Counted from the first letter of the stretch, positions 1 to 12,779 are shown. The stretch: 64,000 bases of DNA from Symsagittifera roscoffensis (GCF_963678635.1 NC_087063.1:73865617-73929616); one strand, 5' to 3'. Translations and numbers: made by a program. The notes: generated from the sequence alone by a model not told the origin.

Positions 1-1286
1 CTTCTCAAGTCTAAAGCTCTACCAGCCGAACTCTTCATTACTCAGCATAGCTTGAATGTTCGATGTGGTGAAAATTATTTTAAAAAATGCAGTTTACCTA
101 TAACAGAGTACCTGTGAAACTAAACGAAGGCACAAAACAAATAAAACAAAACAAATTCCTAAAAACAAATTGCGGAAAAAAATCTGTAGTAAGCATTAGT
201 GGTAATAAATAGAACAATTTAAACGTAACGCTGAGAAAAATTAAAGCAAAACAAAAATTTAACTTCGAACTTAAATTTTTTTAAAATAAAAACACACGAA
301 AAAACTCCTATTGACAGATCCATTAGTTCTCTTAGAGATTGTTTTTATATCTAATATTAGTATTGTTTTATTCATTTTTATATATAAAAGTTGTATTTGT
401 ATATTTACATGCCGGTGTAGTTGTTGATTGTTAACTTATTATGATAATATCATGTTGTAGCAGCATGTATGTTTAACCAAGCGGTTATTTTGAATTTACA
501 CGTTTGTGAAAAAAATTACCTTTTCTATTTTTATGAGCTCTAAGTGACCTTATTGTAAATCGCTGAGGATTTGCTTATTAAAATATATTTGGTTTATTAA
601 AATATGGTTTTTATTAAAATATAAAAACAAGTTTCCTATTGATTTTTTTCACATTTTTCAGAGTTTTTGTTCAGGAAAAGAAAATACTTTTTTGTAATGA
701 GCTTCACACACAATCCCGTTTTATTGTTTTTTGCAAATTGTTCCAACTGGGCCAACTTTGATCGGGATTACTTTTCCAAGCAGCTAGCAACAAATCAATT
801 CTAGTATGTGTTAATTACATGTCGTTTCTTCTGGAATGGTATGCAAGTTGGGTTTAAAAAACGCCCGCAACAATGTACCAAAGCACAAAATAAATACGGG
901 GAGTAACAAACTAAGATGAGACCGATTCAACAGTTCAGGCTTTTCAACTTTTATAAACTTAGAGAAGCTCAGGTAACTAAGTTTAGACAAATGCAACTCA
1001 ATAAGCATGTATCGAACCAATGAAGCAATGATATAGATCGACAAAAAGCGATGTCATTCAGCCGAAAAATACATTGTGATTAATATAATATATTCGTACG
1101 CTTCCTAGTTAAGATGATTGATCTTCATATATCGATGATATTGAAACGGTCAGCAATCAGAAAAAAATCTCCCGTGGTACCTTACAGAATAACCACCAGA
1201 ATAAAGAACTAAATCAATAGTTAAGCATACGCGGATTTTGTATACCGTAAATCAAATTTCCCCCTTTTTTCAAAAACAAACTAGAG
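1..1286. other. No gene seen
   Basis: AT-rich sequence with frequent stops in all frames; no repeat of a recognised family and no splice-bounded exon was seen. Confidence 0.6.
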
Positions 1287-1302
1287 GGGGGGGGGGGGGG
1301 GG
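1287..1302 (+). repeat. Poly-G tract (16 G)
   Basis: A 16-base G run in otherwise AT-rich DNA, preceded about 25 bp upstream by a short CCCCC(T) run. Confidence 0.95.
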
Positions 1303-1746
1303 TAGTTTACTATACAGCAAACTATGAACTTGAGTTTTCACAAACAGAATTGATACGATTACGAAGCAACTAGTTGGGGTCAAGGGTGTGTTACATGATG
1401 CTCCGGGAACCCTGTAGTTTTTTTTTGCTAAATTGAAAATCGGCTGCATAGAAATGGCTGTCCAAAAATGAACCTAACAAACCACTTGCCATACTTATAA
1501 CTCAAAATTCTATCTCTATAATTGAGTTGGACTCAATTGGGATGATACGCAGACTGCAACTTCAGCAAACGAATCAATTATTTCAGCGGATGAAATTTTC
1601 AGTGCAAATTCTTCTATAACCTCCTACTATTGACTCGCGGCTTCATAAAACATTTTCAGTTTTAAATGGTTATTCCAATTAAGCGACACAAAAATGAATA
1701 TGCAAAAAAGTTTTCAAGCAAATTTATTGAATTAGAAATCAGGTGA

Positions 1747-1908
1747 CCTGTTGAAATAACGTCCTGAAACCATTTTCAGATTTTTTGAGTCACCGGTGAG
1801 TTCCAATTATTGAGTTAAGTCTAAGGGATAGATTTAATAAGGAAAACTCGCCGATGCCCGAAAATGGGCTGAAAACTGTTTCAGGACGTTATTTTAACAA
1901 GTGGAGTC
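1747..1908. repeat. Imperfect inverted repeat (hairpin element)
   Basis: ATAACGTCCTGAAACCATTTTC (left) and its inverted partner GAAAACTGTTTCAGGACGTTAT (right) form about 34-bp arms. Weaker complementarity may extend out to about 1500. Confidence 0.6.
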
Positions 1909-2617
1909 AATGGAAAATTTTGAAATATTAGCAACGCACATGAGGGGCCAATATGAGGGGGAAAATTAACTGGAAATAAACATATACACAGAGGCGAAGC
2001 TGAGCTTCGCACCACTTGCAATGCAACAAGTATAATTTCAAAGCAGCATGACGCTTATGAAGTAGCAAACAAGGCTTCGAGCGAAGAAACAATTGAAAAA
2101 AGAATTGAAAATTTTTTTTTTGCAAAATCAAAAAATAAAAAACTTCATGATAAAAACCTTTTAATTTTTTTAAGAGGAAATGGTGAGGTTAACATTGAGA
2201 GTTCGAAAATATGGAGGCAGTGTCTCATCGATCATTAAAATTTAAAACAATACCGGCAATTTGTTGGAAACGAAACTTTAGGTAGAAAAGCCGACAAGAT
2301 GACAACCGACAGCCGAGGAGCTGAAATTGACCGTAATGTACTTCTTATATAGTGCCCACGAAAGTTTTATACTTATTGTTAGCAAAATCCAGTTCGTGAA
2401 CTAAACCGTCATAACTTTTTTTCCTTAATACATATTTTGATCAAATTGAGCATCATACGCAGAAGTACGCATTTAATTTTAAAATCTTAACTTTCTCAAA
2501 TTTTGTCAAGTCGCACACAGCGAAATTAAAAAAACTTCTTATCGCAAGAAAATCTCGAGCAGACTTAATTGATATTTAATTAACAACTCAACGGAACTTT
2601 CAACTACTTATTAAAAG

Positions 2618-3083
2618 AACCCGGGTTGACCAAAATGTGCAACCATACGTCGCACCATGCATGGTTCCATGAAATCCATGAAAAATTGCCGACGTATTTT
2701 TATGTTAAAATAACACATTTTCCATGCATGGCGCGACGTATGGTTGCACATATATAATCATGGGGACTTCAAATTAGACAATAGTGATACTTTTACCAGG
2801 GCTGTTGATAATTTATATGTCACCATGGATGCTTGCAATGTATGGTTACTATGGTATATATGTTGCGACGTATGATTTGCATGGTGAAAATTTTTTCATA
2901 TTTTACCAACAGCTTGCATAATGATGAGAAACTGTTTTATTACTATTTTACTCCGTTAAAAATCTATTTTGAGGGTTTTCGAAACCAACGTATAAGGTAC
3001 GTATGATTAGTCATTTTCCATGCAAATCATGCATGGATGTGCATGGTTGCGCATTATCTTCTATGGTGGGCAACCCCGGTACC
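2618..3083. mobile_element. Composite palindromic repeat rich in CCATGCATGG
   Basis: The inner palindrome 2636-2750 has 29-bp arms (TGTGCAACCATACGTCGCAC...) with one mismatch. Related blocks recur to about 3060, and the outer ends ACCCGGGTTGACCA/TGGGCAACCCCGG are inverted. No coding potential. Confidence 0.65.
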
Positions 3084-3456
3084 CACTTTTTTCTGAGCAA
3101 TCAGCCAGAGGCCTAACCCAGATGTTAATTATTTAGGGTTGAACTATAACTCACTTAATCGTGAGCCTATTCAGCTATTGCTAACTTGCAACGCATGTGC
3201 GGTTTGAAACTCGCGTTCAATTCATTGCTGCACAACCTCACTACCGGATGCGTCACAACGCCAAAGATCATTTCAGCAATACTTTTTGTAAATTGTTGTA
3301 AGTCTGTTCACGCTTGCGTTTGGTTTCCTTCATTGCTTAAGAATTGCATTGCAAAAATTTTCATATGGCACAAAAAACGCCTTTTCATAAATGGCCTTGA
3401 TTCCTAATGGTTTGATTTATTCAATCACAATTTTGCATTTACAATAACGAAGAGAA

Positions 3457-4103
3457 ACAAGACTGCTCGTATCAGGGCGTGGTCCTGAAAGTTCCGACTG
3501 CCTTTTAACGTTTATGGAGCAGTAATAACATAAACAACATAAAAAAATTGGATCTACTTAACAATCTCCCCCAGCCCTATTGTATCTACTAAAGAAACCC
3601 CCCTTTCTTGAAATAGGGGGGATTGTTAAGTAGATCCAAAAAATTAAATGAAATAAAATAAAATGAAAAACTTTTCTAAAATTTGAAAATTTTTCTATAA
3701 AAATCATCCCCCCACACGCCATATAAAGTACAAAACAATAGATTTTGCTCCTTTTAACAAATCAATTATGGCAAATAAGCTTCTTTCAACCAATTTGGAA
3801 CAATTTGTAAGACGGATTAAATCTCCGCTTACGCGTTAATAGCGCGAATTATATCGCGCGTTAACTGTCCCAAATTGGTCAAAATAGCCAAAACGGCAAT
3901 CTTTAAACCCTCATAACTTTACGAAAAATGATCACAGGTGAAATATCTTTTCAAATTTAAGCTCAGGACAACAATAGCTTTCGAATGATATAAAAATATT
4001 CCGTCAAAAATGGCTAGATAAAAAGTCGAAATTTGTCTGAAGAATAAAAAACCCCACCCCTAGCACAAATATTCCATTACTTTCGTATCGAAAGTCGGAA
4101 CAA
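3457..4103 (+). mobile_element. HPE-A element, copy 1
   Basis: Starts ACAAGACTGCTCGTATCAGG, with a partly decayed hairpin and then GTTCCGACTGCC. Ends with the perfect hairpin CTTTCG-TAT-CGAAAG followed by TCGGAACAA. The interior has no ORF; it carries AACCAATTTGGAAC and an inverted GTCCCAAATTGGT around a nested palindrome rich in CGCG (about 3797-3880). About 645 bp, abutting copy 2. Confidence 0.85.
3548..3639. repeat. 92-bp near-perfect hairpin element
   Basis: Arms TTGGATCTACTTAACAATC with C-run and G-run inner ends; about 24-bp stem with one mismatch and a 40-nt loop. Confidence 0.75.
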
Positions 4104-4612
4104 CAAGACTGCTCGTATCAGGGCGAAGCCTTGAATGTTCCGACTGCCTTTTAAGGTTTATGGAGCAGTAATAACTTTAAAAAATTCAATGAAATAAAAC
4201 AAAATGGAATTTTTTTTTCTAAAATTTGAAATTTTTAATGAAAATTATTTCCCCACACGCCATATAAAGTAGAAAAGGATAGATTTAGCTTCTTTTAACC
4301 AATTTGGAACATTTTCTTAGACGGAGTAACTCTCCGCTTACGCGTTATTAGCGCGAAACATATCGAGCGTTAATTGTCCCAAATTGGTCAAATTGGTCAA
4401 AATGGCAATCTTTAAACCCTCATAACTTTACGAAAAATGATCACAGGTGAAATATCTTTTCAAATTTGAGCTCAAGACAACAATACCTTTCGAATGATAT
4501 AAAAATATTCCGTCAAAAATGGCTAGATAAAAAGTCGAAATTTGTCTGAAGAATAAAAAACCCCACCCCTAGCACAAATATTCCGTTACTTTCGTATCGA
4601 AAGTCGGAACAA
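4103..4612 (+). mobile_element. HPE-A element, copy 2 (head-to-tail with copy 1)
   Basis: Begins at the last base of copy 1 (GGAACAACAAGACTG) and ends TATCGAAAGTCGGAACAA. About 510 bp. 4062-4387 is identical over 326 bp to 5682-6007, so the copy 1/copy 2 junction was itself duplicated. Confidence 0.85.
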
Positions 4613-5185
4613 TAATATTTGAGAAAACGAGTGCTCACCATTAGCATAAGAATATGTGAAAATTGCCTTGTAACGAAAATTTTTGAAATCCATTCGAAGA
4701 TGTGACAAAATAATTGTGCTCGGGCTGGCATTTTTTGTGTCCAGAGAAACTTTGATTTTTTAGTTTGCCATTTTTGACAAGATTTGTTTATAAAATTGAA
4801 AAGATATTAATGTCCTGATCTCAAAACTGAAAGAAAAGATTTACACGTGACCAATTTTTCAGTTTTTGTAAGTTATGGGAGCTTGAAAGTTGCCAGTTTG
4901 GCATAGTAAACTCTCGATATGTTTCGGGCTACTAAAAAGAAAGCAATTCGCTCTTAGTGATACGTTAACAGATTAAAGAGAGCACTTTTACTTCACATAG
5001 TCTGTACAGGGATACAATCATAGCAAAATGTTGTTTTTCCGATTCTTTACAAAAAGTTCTAACAAAACTTTCATAATACTTTTAAACAGTAATTGTGTTA
5101 CTGTGTCCTGATATCAGAGTTTTGCCCTGATAAGAATAGTATTTAATTTTACCTTCCAACCACACGCACTGCAAAGTAAAAAGTA

Positions 5186-5723
5186 ACAAGACTGCTCGTA
5201 TCAGGGCGAAGCCCTGAATGTTCCGACTGCCGTTTAGGGTTTGTGGAGCAGCAGTAATAACATAAAAAAACTAAATAAAATAAAATAAAATTAAAATTTT
5301 TTTTCTTCTAAAATTTGAAATTTTTAATGAAAATCATCCCCCCACAAGCCAAATAAAGTACAAAAACAGAGATTTCAATCCTTGTAACAAATCAATTATG
5401 GCAAATAAGCTTCGTTTCAACCAATATGGAACGATTTATAGGACGGATTGAATCTCCGCTTACGCGTTAGTAGCGCGAATTATATCGCTCGTTAATTGTC
5501 CAAAATTGGTCAAAATGGCAATCTTTAAACCCTCATAACTTTACAAAAAATGATCACAGGTGAAATATATTTTCAAATTTAAGCTCAAGACAACAATACC
5601 TTTTGAATGATAAAAAAAATTCCGTCAAAAATTGCTAGTTAAAAAGTCGAAATTTGTCTGAAGAAAAAAAAACCCACCCCGAGCACAAATATTCCATTAC
5701 TTTCGTATCGAAAGTCGGAACAA
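5186..5723 (+). mobile_element. HPE-A element, copy 3
   Basis: Carries the perfect 5' hairpin TCAGGGC-GAA-GCCCTGA followed by ATGTTCCGACTGCC, and ends with hairpin CTTTCG-TAT-CGAAAG and TCGGAACAA. About 538 bp, abutting copy 4. Confidence 0.85.
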
Positions 5724-6136
5724 CAAGACTGCTCGTATCAGGGCGAAGCCTTGAATGTTCCGACTGCCTTTTAAGGTTTATGGAGCAGTAATAACTTTAA
5801 AAAATTCAATGAAATAAAACAAAATGGAATTTTTTTTTCTAAAATTTGAAATTTTTAATGAAAATTATTTCCCCACACGCCATATAAAGTAGAAAAGGAT
5901 AGATTTAGCTTCTTTTAACCAATTTGGAACATTTTCTTAGACGGAGTAACTCTCCGCTTACGCGTTATTAGCGCGAAACATATCGAGCGTTAATTGTCCC
6001 AAATTGGCCAAAATGGCAATCTTTAAAGCCCCATAACTTTACAAAAAATTATCACAGGTGAAATATCTGTTCAAATTTGAGCTCAAGACAACAATACCTA
6101 AATATTCCGTTTCTTTCTTATCGAAAGTCGGAGCAA
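5723..6136 (+). mobile_element. HPE-A element, copy 4 (shortened)
   Basis: Head-to-tail with copy 3. Identical to copy 2 over its first 285 bp, then loses part of the 3' interior and ends TCTTATCGAAAGTCGGAGCAA. Confidence 0.8.
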
Positions 6137-8279
6137 AAAGTAATGCTTTAATAGGACAAAACATATCGCGCGTTTTTTAATCCCCGTTTAAATTATAGTG
6201 CTCTAAGCAGTTCCAAACTCAGCCCCGCATAATTAAGGAACCAATAGGCGCAGGCAAAATTTTTATTTTATTTTGGGTTTTGGACAAAAATTTCTTTCAG
6301 ATCGAATAAAAAAGTCCGCCAAGAAAAAAAGGCAAATATCCAGCGAATGGCTAGTTGAAAGTCACAATTTGTCTGCACAAAAAAATGATATTTTAACTAT
6401 TCCCCCTATGCTACCTAGTAACAAACCTCCTCCCTAATAAAAAGCTAAATCAACGATTAAGCTCATCTGATTTTGTATTTTATAATGATTATCCCCGATT
6501 GCAATACGAAAAAAATACCAGGAGCACAAACATTCTGTCACTTTCTTCGAAATTTGGAACAAAATTAAAAAGAAATCATTTTCTCTGCTTTTTTGAAAAT
6601 TATACACTATTTGAAATTTCATATACATGCAAAAACAAAACCCTTTATTTCGAAGCAGTTTTTACCGTTAATTTAAGATGCTTTCAACTTCTAAAAGAAA
6701 GAAACAAATAATTACATCCCACGTCAGGACTTAAAAATCCACCTTTTGTGGGGATATGCAAATCTTTATCCGCTCAGCCACGAGTACAACAATTCGCTGA
6801 AAAAAGACAAACAGACAGACCGCAAAGAGTTGATTTTAACTTGTGTTTGATTACAACATCTTAACTTCATCTTAACTATCGGTAGAAACTGTTTAAGAAA
6901 AAAGCTTTGCATTCAACTTCAAAAACCACCCAACAAACAACGTGAATTGAAATGATTGAAAAAGCACCGAATTGACTTAGATCAATGATGCCTCAGTTAA
7001 TGAATTGTTCCACGTTCTGAGCTCTGACCAGCTATAATTGTTTTTTTTTCTTTCACAAATTGTGAATTTAAGCCAAAAAAAAAATCTAAGAATACTGCTT
7101 TTGATTAACTACTAAGACTTCAGCAAACCAGCCGTGAATGTTTTTTTTTTAAAAACTTTTTATGCATTTTTGATCTTAATTATTATCTGTAATTGAATTA
7201 AAACATTTCCTGCTGCACCAGGGAATAATTTTTTATATATTTCCTTTCAGCTTTACGAAGAGTAGTATAGTTTTCAGTCCTACTATTTTACCTGTTTTTA
7301 AGAGGAAATTTAGATCAAGTTAACACCCTCCTCCCAGATAAACCATGTCAAAAACTTCCAACCCGGCTTTTAATTCAGATTAAACTTGCTAAGTGCCACA
7401 TGTAAAATTATCTGTTCTTTTGGCAGAAAATTTTCACTTTAAACCAAGTTAACATCGCCCCATTCGGATGTTAGCTTGTTCCGGAAAGTTAAGCTCTGGG
7501 CGTGACAAAATAGACCCAGTGTGATTTTTAACAAATGGATCTATTCAAGCACAAGGAACCAATGTGTCTTCAAACATATGTAATTTGAGTTCTTAGGAAC
7601 CCGAAAAAAAACAAAGCCAGCGAAACATTCAAAAACGGATTCAGACTATGCGAAGAAGGAAACACCAACGGATGTTTAGCTTAAGCATCAATGTGATATG
7701 TTTCCCAAAACATTAATAATTTTTTTTTCTAAATAATTCCTGGGTTTGTTTTTTTTGTAAACATAGATCTGCTTTTGAAAATATGAGTGACGCGATACCT
7801 GAAACTTTGATTTGCCAGTAAACTGAAATTTTGCTCTTTTTTTACCTGTATCTGCTGGCGTATTTGATAGAATAGTTTCCATCATTCTTAAATATAAACA
7901 AGGATACAAGTTGAAATGCAGATAGCTCAAAAAGTTCCGATCATGTTAAAAAACGTTTTTTCTCTCTCGTTTTTAAGTAAAATTAGCATCGTTTCTGTGC
8001 GTGGTGGTGTGTCGAGAGCATCAAGGTCTTCGAAAACGTATAGTCAACAAAAATATGAAAACAAATTTTGAAATAAGTTTTGTAAAGTGTTTTTTTTGCA
8101 CAATAATTATCAATTTTTTAAAGAGAAATTTGATGCCAAGCAGGCCTTAATCGAAGGTTCCAAAACTAGGTTTCCATTCTGTAAATTCAATTTTTCTTGG
8201 CCTCTAAGGTATTTTTTATAACTAAAATTACTTGATCGCTTTTCTTGATTGAATTTACACTAAAAACAAAAATTTCAAA
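6137..8279. other. No gene seen
   Basis: AT-rich; the short ORFs have biased Phe/Lys/Asn composition typical of random AT-rich DNA. Confidence 0.6.
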
Positions 8280-8466
8280 ACTTTTTTTTCGACACTGCAA
8301 CAACTTTTTGAAACCTTTTTAATGGCATTCGAATGACAAATAAAAGGGCTTTAACCTGACATATCAACCGACCCAGTCCGATACTTATTTATGGTTCCTG
8401 ATTTTGCGTTGAAAAAAAAAACACCTATTTACAAAATTCCAACCCATTTTCAATGGGTCGGATCAA
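8280..8466 (+). mobile_element. HPE-B 3' portion, diverged
   Basis: CGACACTGCAACAACTTTTTG, TTCGAATGACAAATAAAAGG and a terminal CCCATT-TTC-AATGGGTCGGATCAA. The terminal hairpin has been lengthened to CCCATT/AATGGG while staying paired. Confidence 0.6.
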
Positions 8467-8763
8467 TTATCCTGTCACAAGTACGCAATTTACAGTGTGC
8501 TCCCGGGTTGATTTCCATACACCAAAAACGCCTGCCATACAATTCTTTACTTCAAGAATGTTTATCATACTGTTCTATAAATCAAGTGTATGGAAAAAAT
8601 GCTCATCATACAATTTCCATCGTAAATTGATAGCAACGACTTTTGAACAAACTTGCTCCGAAAAAATGTTTGTTTTTTTAAAACCGCAAAATAAATCGTC
8701 GAGATCTCGTACAAATTTTCATAGAGATTGCATGCAACTTTCTGCACGTATGGAACAGCATCC

Positions 8764-9059
8764 AATTATAATTCGCGCTATTAACGCGTAAGCGAGATTT
8801 AATCCGTCTTATAAATCGTTCCAAATTGGTTGAACGAAGCTTATTTGCCATAATTGATTTGTGACAAGGAACGAAATCTATCTTTTTGGACTTTATATGG
8901 CGTGTGGGGGGATGATTTTCATAAAAAAATTCAATTTTTAGAAAAAAAAATTTCATTGTATTTTATTTCATTTAATTTCTTTTATGTAATACTGCTGCTC
9001 AATAAACCTTAAAGGCAGTCGGAACATTCAGGGCTTCGCCCTGATACGAGCAGTCTTGT
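8764..9059 (-). mobile_element. HPE-A element, 5' half, reverse
   Basis: Ends with GGCAGTCGGAACATTCAGGG, hairpin TCAGGGC-TTC-GCCCTGA, and TACGAGCAGTCTTGT, the reverse complement of the HPE-A 5' end. The left side stops in the central palindrome near 8764, so the 3' half is missing. Confidence 0.8.
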
Positions 9060-9948
9060 TTGACTTAAAATAATTTGTTTTTGATGAGCTTTGACTTCAC
9101 ATGAGTACTCTTACAGCAGATATCGACCAAACGTTGAAATCATACCAAGAAGTTAATGAGGTGACTATTACATTGTACTTCAGCGATCATGCATGTAATT
9201 GAAAAAAAAAATAGTAGGACATGCCGATACAGCGAACTAATATAATTGTCATTCATTAGTTTAAATTTGCAGCGACTCATGTTTTAAACCGATAAACTCA
9301 CTAAAAATATGATCCGTACAGTTGAAAATGTTAGATTTAAAAACTTTCCAAAACGAGTGTTAATTTTTCTTCCAGTGTAGTATTGTAAAGTATCGATGCC
9401 TTTCATTATTACAAAATACTTGTAAAAATTCGAACAATTGTTTAGGACAAACAACTCCAGAAATTAATTACACCCAAGGAAGCAATGAAAAGCATCAATG
9501 CACCAAGTGTTTCTATATGATAAACGGAGATGAAACATTTTTCACATCTGGTGTAATGTTTTTTTTAAATAGAAATTTAATCATAATTAAGCGTCAAAGA
9601 GATATTTTACTTGGTAATCTGGCCTCAATTATTAAGCCAGTTACCAAATTAAACTTGCTTAGATTAGAGCACATTTTTACTTCTGTTGTTTGTTATTAAT
9701 TGTTGTTTCAATTGAAAAAAAAAACGAAGTTACTTCAAATGCTGTGGAAAAAAACTGCAGGATAGTGTAGATTTATTAAAACTAAGCACCATTTTTGAGT
9801 TAAAGGTTTTGATTCCACAAGCCATTTAACGCATCTTGGTAAGTCAGGTTTATATCAATTAAAATGCCAAACTGTTTCACAATTTCGAATGAACAAATAA
9901 TTTGACCGGACAAAAATATAGAAGACTTTTTGGTATCTTAGAGGGCGT

Positions 9949-10070
9949 TTCAACAGTGCCGAAATTGCAAAAGTGTTGAAAAGTGCCGAAAAATTATCAT
10001 TTTTCGGCTTTGTTGAACCTTTTTCATTTTCGGCACTGTTGCACTTCGGCGCTGTTTTACTGCGCCGTAT
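9949..10070. repeat. Nested palindrome of GTGCCGAAA motifs
   Basis: CAACAGTGCCGAAA at the left and TTTCGGCACTGTTG at the right are perfect 14-bp arms. Inside are AGTGCCGAAAAAT/ATTTTTCGGC and GTTGAA/TTGAAC pairs, so almost the whole segment can fold back. Confidence 0.75.
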
Positions 10071-10186
10071 CTTCAGGTTTTGATTACTTATTCAATACAT
10101 TAAAATTTGGTTTTTCTAGCACTCATTTTAAATCTTTAATGTCACTTTAATGTTTAGCTGCTATCACAAGGTTTCTTTCAGCATTA

Positions 10187-10714
10187 TTGTTCCGACTTTC
10201 GATACGAAAGTAACGGAATATTTGTGCTCGGGGTGGGTTTTTTTTTCTTCAGACAAACTTCGACTTTTTAACTAGCCATTTTTGACGGAATTTTTTAATA
10301 TCATTCGAAAAGTATTGTTGTTCTGAGCTCAAATTTGAAAAGATATTTCACCTGTGATTATTTTTCGTAAAGTTATGGGGGTTTAAACATTGCCATTTTA
10401 ACCAATTTGGGACAATTAACGCGCGATATATTTCGCGCAATTAACGCGTAAGCGGAGAGCTAATCCGTCTTAAAACCGTTCCAAATTGGCTAAAAGAAGC
10501 TTATTTGCCATAATTGATTAATTACAAGGTGCTTAATCTATCTTTTTGTATTTTAAATGGCGTGTGGGGTGATGATTTTCATAAAAAATTTCAAATTAAA
10601 AAAAATTTTTTAAAAATTTTATTACATTTAATTTTTTAATGTTATTACTGCTCCATGAAACCTTAAAAGGCAGTCGAAACATTTAGGGCTTCGCCCTGAT
10701 ACGAGCAGTTTTGT
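10187..10714 (-). mobile_element. HPE-A element, full length, reverse
   Basis: Begins TTGTTCCGACTTTCGATACG with the CTTTCG/CGAAAG hairpin and ends GGGCTTCGCCCTGATACGAG then CAGTTTTGT. About 528 bp. Its interior matches the other copies, including the GCGCGATATA palindrome. Confidence 0.85.
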
Positions 10715-11699
10715 TCAAGTTGAAATTGCTTGAGTTTATGAAGTATCTTTGGTTTATAATAACTATTTCACATTTTTGCGTTAATCATTTGTTTGATTGC
10801 TGATTCAATGCCATAAATCATGCTTTTCTAACACTCAAGCTAAGATTGTTGCTGCCTTAGATGTGACCTAACGGTTTAATGGCTACCCCAATGTTTCCTT
10901 CAGCATAATGACTTGTTGTCGCTTGAATTTTTTGCATATTACACTTTTACATTTTTGCGTCATACAACCTGAAGATCAGATAGATGCAAAATAAGCAACG
11001 ACGGGCCTAAAATGGTACTTTGAGATGCAACTTAGTGAAGACACACATAGTCTCGCTAATTTTCCGACTCATTACTACATTTTCGCATTCAATTTATGAT
11101 AAACTTCAACCATTTTAATGGCTTGTTCTTCGAAGTCGATGAACGGAAATTTACGGCGCCACAATCGATTGATAGAGTCAAAGGTTTCTGATAATCCTAA
11201 GAGCGCTACTGATATGAAATAGTGCTTATCTGGGTTTTTTCAATATCAAACGATCAACCAACACATGTTGAGTAGATAGGCGTGTCTGAACCCCAATTGC
11301 ATATCAAGTAGTTTTGTGGATTTAAAAACAATCATTATTTGCTTTTGCAGTAATTTCCTAATTATTTTAGACAAAACACCTGCTGAAGATATATATATAT
11401 ATATATAATTGGCAGGCGTAATTGACATCATTTGTCTAAACAAATGAACAACAAAAAAATAAACAAACATTCAAACAAAAAAAACTGAGAAATTTTTGCA
11501 CAAAAATCCTAAAATACTTTTTTTGGAAAACTTCGTTGCCTAGGAAGCCCTAAATGGATTTTTTCCCAGTAAAATCAACTTTTTCTGCCTAAAATTTCCA
11601 GATAACGAAAGTTAATCGATAATTTTACACGCTCGATATTAGAGTTAAACTTAAGATTTTTGAACCCGTTCTTCTCTACTAAGGGAAAAATTTGAAATT
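10715..11699. other. No gene seen; partial duplicate of flanking sequence
   Basis: 10741-10906 loosely repeats 10072-10185 (ATGTTTCCTTCAGCATAA versus AAGGTTTCTTTCAGCATTA), so the reverse HPE-A copy lies between two related segments. Confidence 0.4.
11387..11407. repeat. (AT)n microsatellite
   Basis: About 20 bp of alternating AT. A second short tract lies at about 16160-16170. Confidence 0.9.
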
Positions 11700-11861
11700 T
11701 TTATAATATCGTTCAAATCACGGCTGGAACAACTTCATTATGTTATACCACCCGACCTAATTTAACGATTAGCTGATTGTGTGCTAGCTGATTTTGCGTT
11801 AAAAAACTGCAAAAATACATCCGAATCCAAAGCTTCTCTCCATTTTCATTGGTCGGAACAA
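11700..11861 (+). mobile_element. HPE-B 3' portion
   Basis: Ends CCATTTTCATTGGTCGGAACA (hairpin CCA(T/A)T type) after the family's TGATTTTGCGTTAAAAAACT segment. The 5' end is not found. Confidence 0.6.
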
Positions 11862-12779
11862 TAAATACATTTCAAGCCAGTAGTTTTGTAGTTTTCCGGC
11901 TTCTAGAAAAATTCAAAAAGAATAGAACCGAGACAAAAATTTTAAAAATCAAAAGCCAAGTCGACTATTTGTCAAAAAACCAGCAACTTGTTCATCTTGA
12001 TTAATTTAAACGTTAAAAAGCAGTTTTTAATTCTAAAAATATCATATATATCAATCACCTGAGTTAAGTTTCTAAAAGCAAACCCATAAGCGTAAGTGAT
12101 TGTCAATCTTCTAAATCATTAGAGCAATTACCATTCACCGGTAGTTATCTGTTAAACACTTGGCCACTCGAAAAATTTCCTTTTTCGCTCCTTTTACCAC
12201 GAAAAGAAAATTTAGTGACGCAAGAAAATTATTCTAAAACAAAACATGCACTTTCTTTCCGCACTGATTTTTTGATCGGTCAGGAAAGACATTTTAAAAT
12301 CGTTTTATGGCATTGAAAGGACACAATATCAGCACACACTTAAATAATACTATTTTCCAGTGCCAATATTGAAGAAACTTTCATGAAACAATTGGGTTCT
12401 CTTTCAAAATTATAGATATTTCAAAATTTTTATAGGGCTAGAGCTGCGGCTCGAGGTCGCTATGTAAGAGGAATGGTAGAATGCTGTACAAGTTGCATGA
12501 ACGTCTAAAACACGACATTGATTGAGGAAAAACGTACAAATTTTGCGAAAAGGGTCCCATCAATGCATAACAGAAAGCTCTGAGGACTAAAATAAGGGTC
12601 TACAAAAATTTTAATAGAAAAACAAACATTAAAATTTCTCATTAACAAAATAAATATAACAAAACTTAGAAACGCTTGCCTTGAAAAAAAATTTATTTCC
12701 ACCTTGGTTCTAAATAGGTTGAGGATCAACAAAGAGCCTAATAAATTAGGACGAAATTATATTGGAGAAAAAATCGAAC

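Noticed and set aside
1287-1302. Telomere or G-quadruplex function for the poly-G run
   Set aside because: It is a single homopolymer without repeated G-blocks; slippage is a sufficient explanation.
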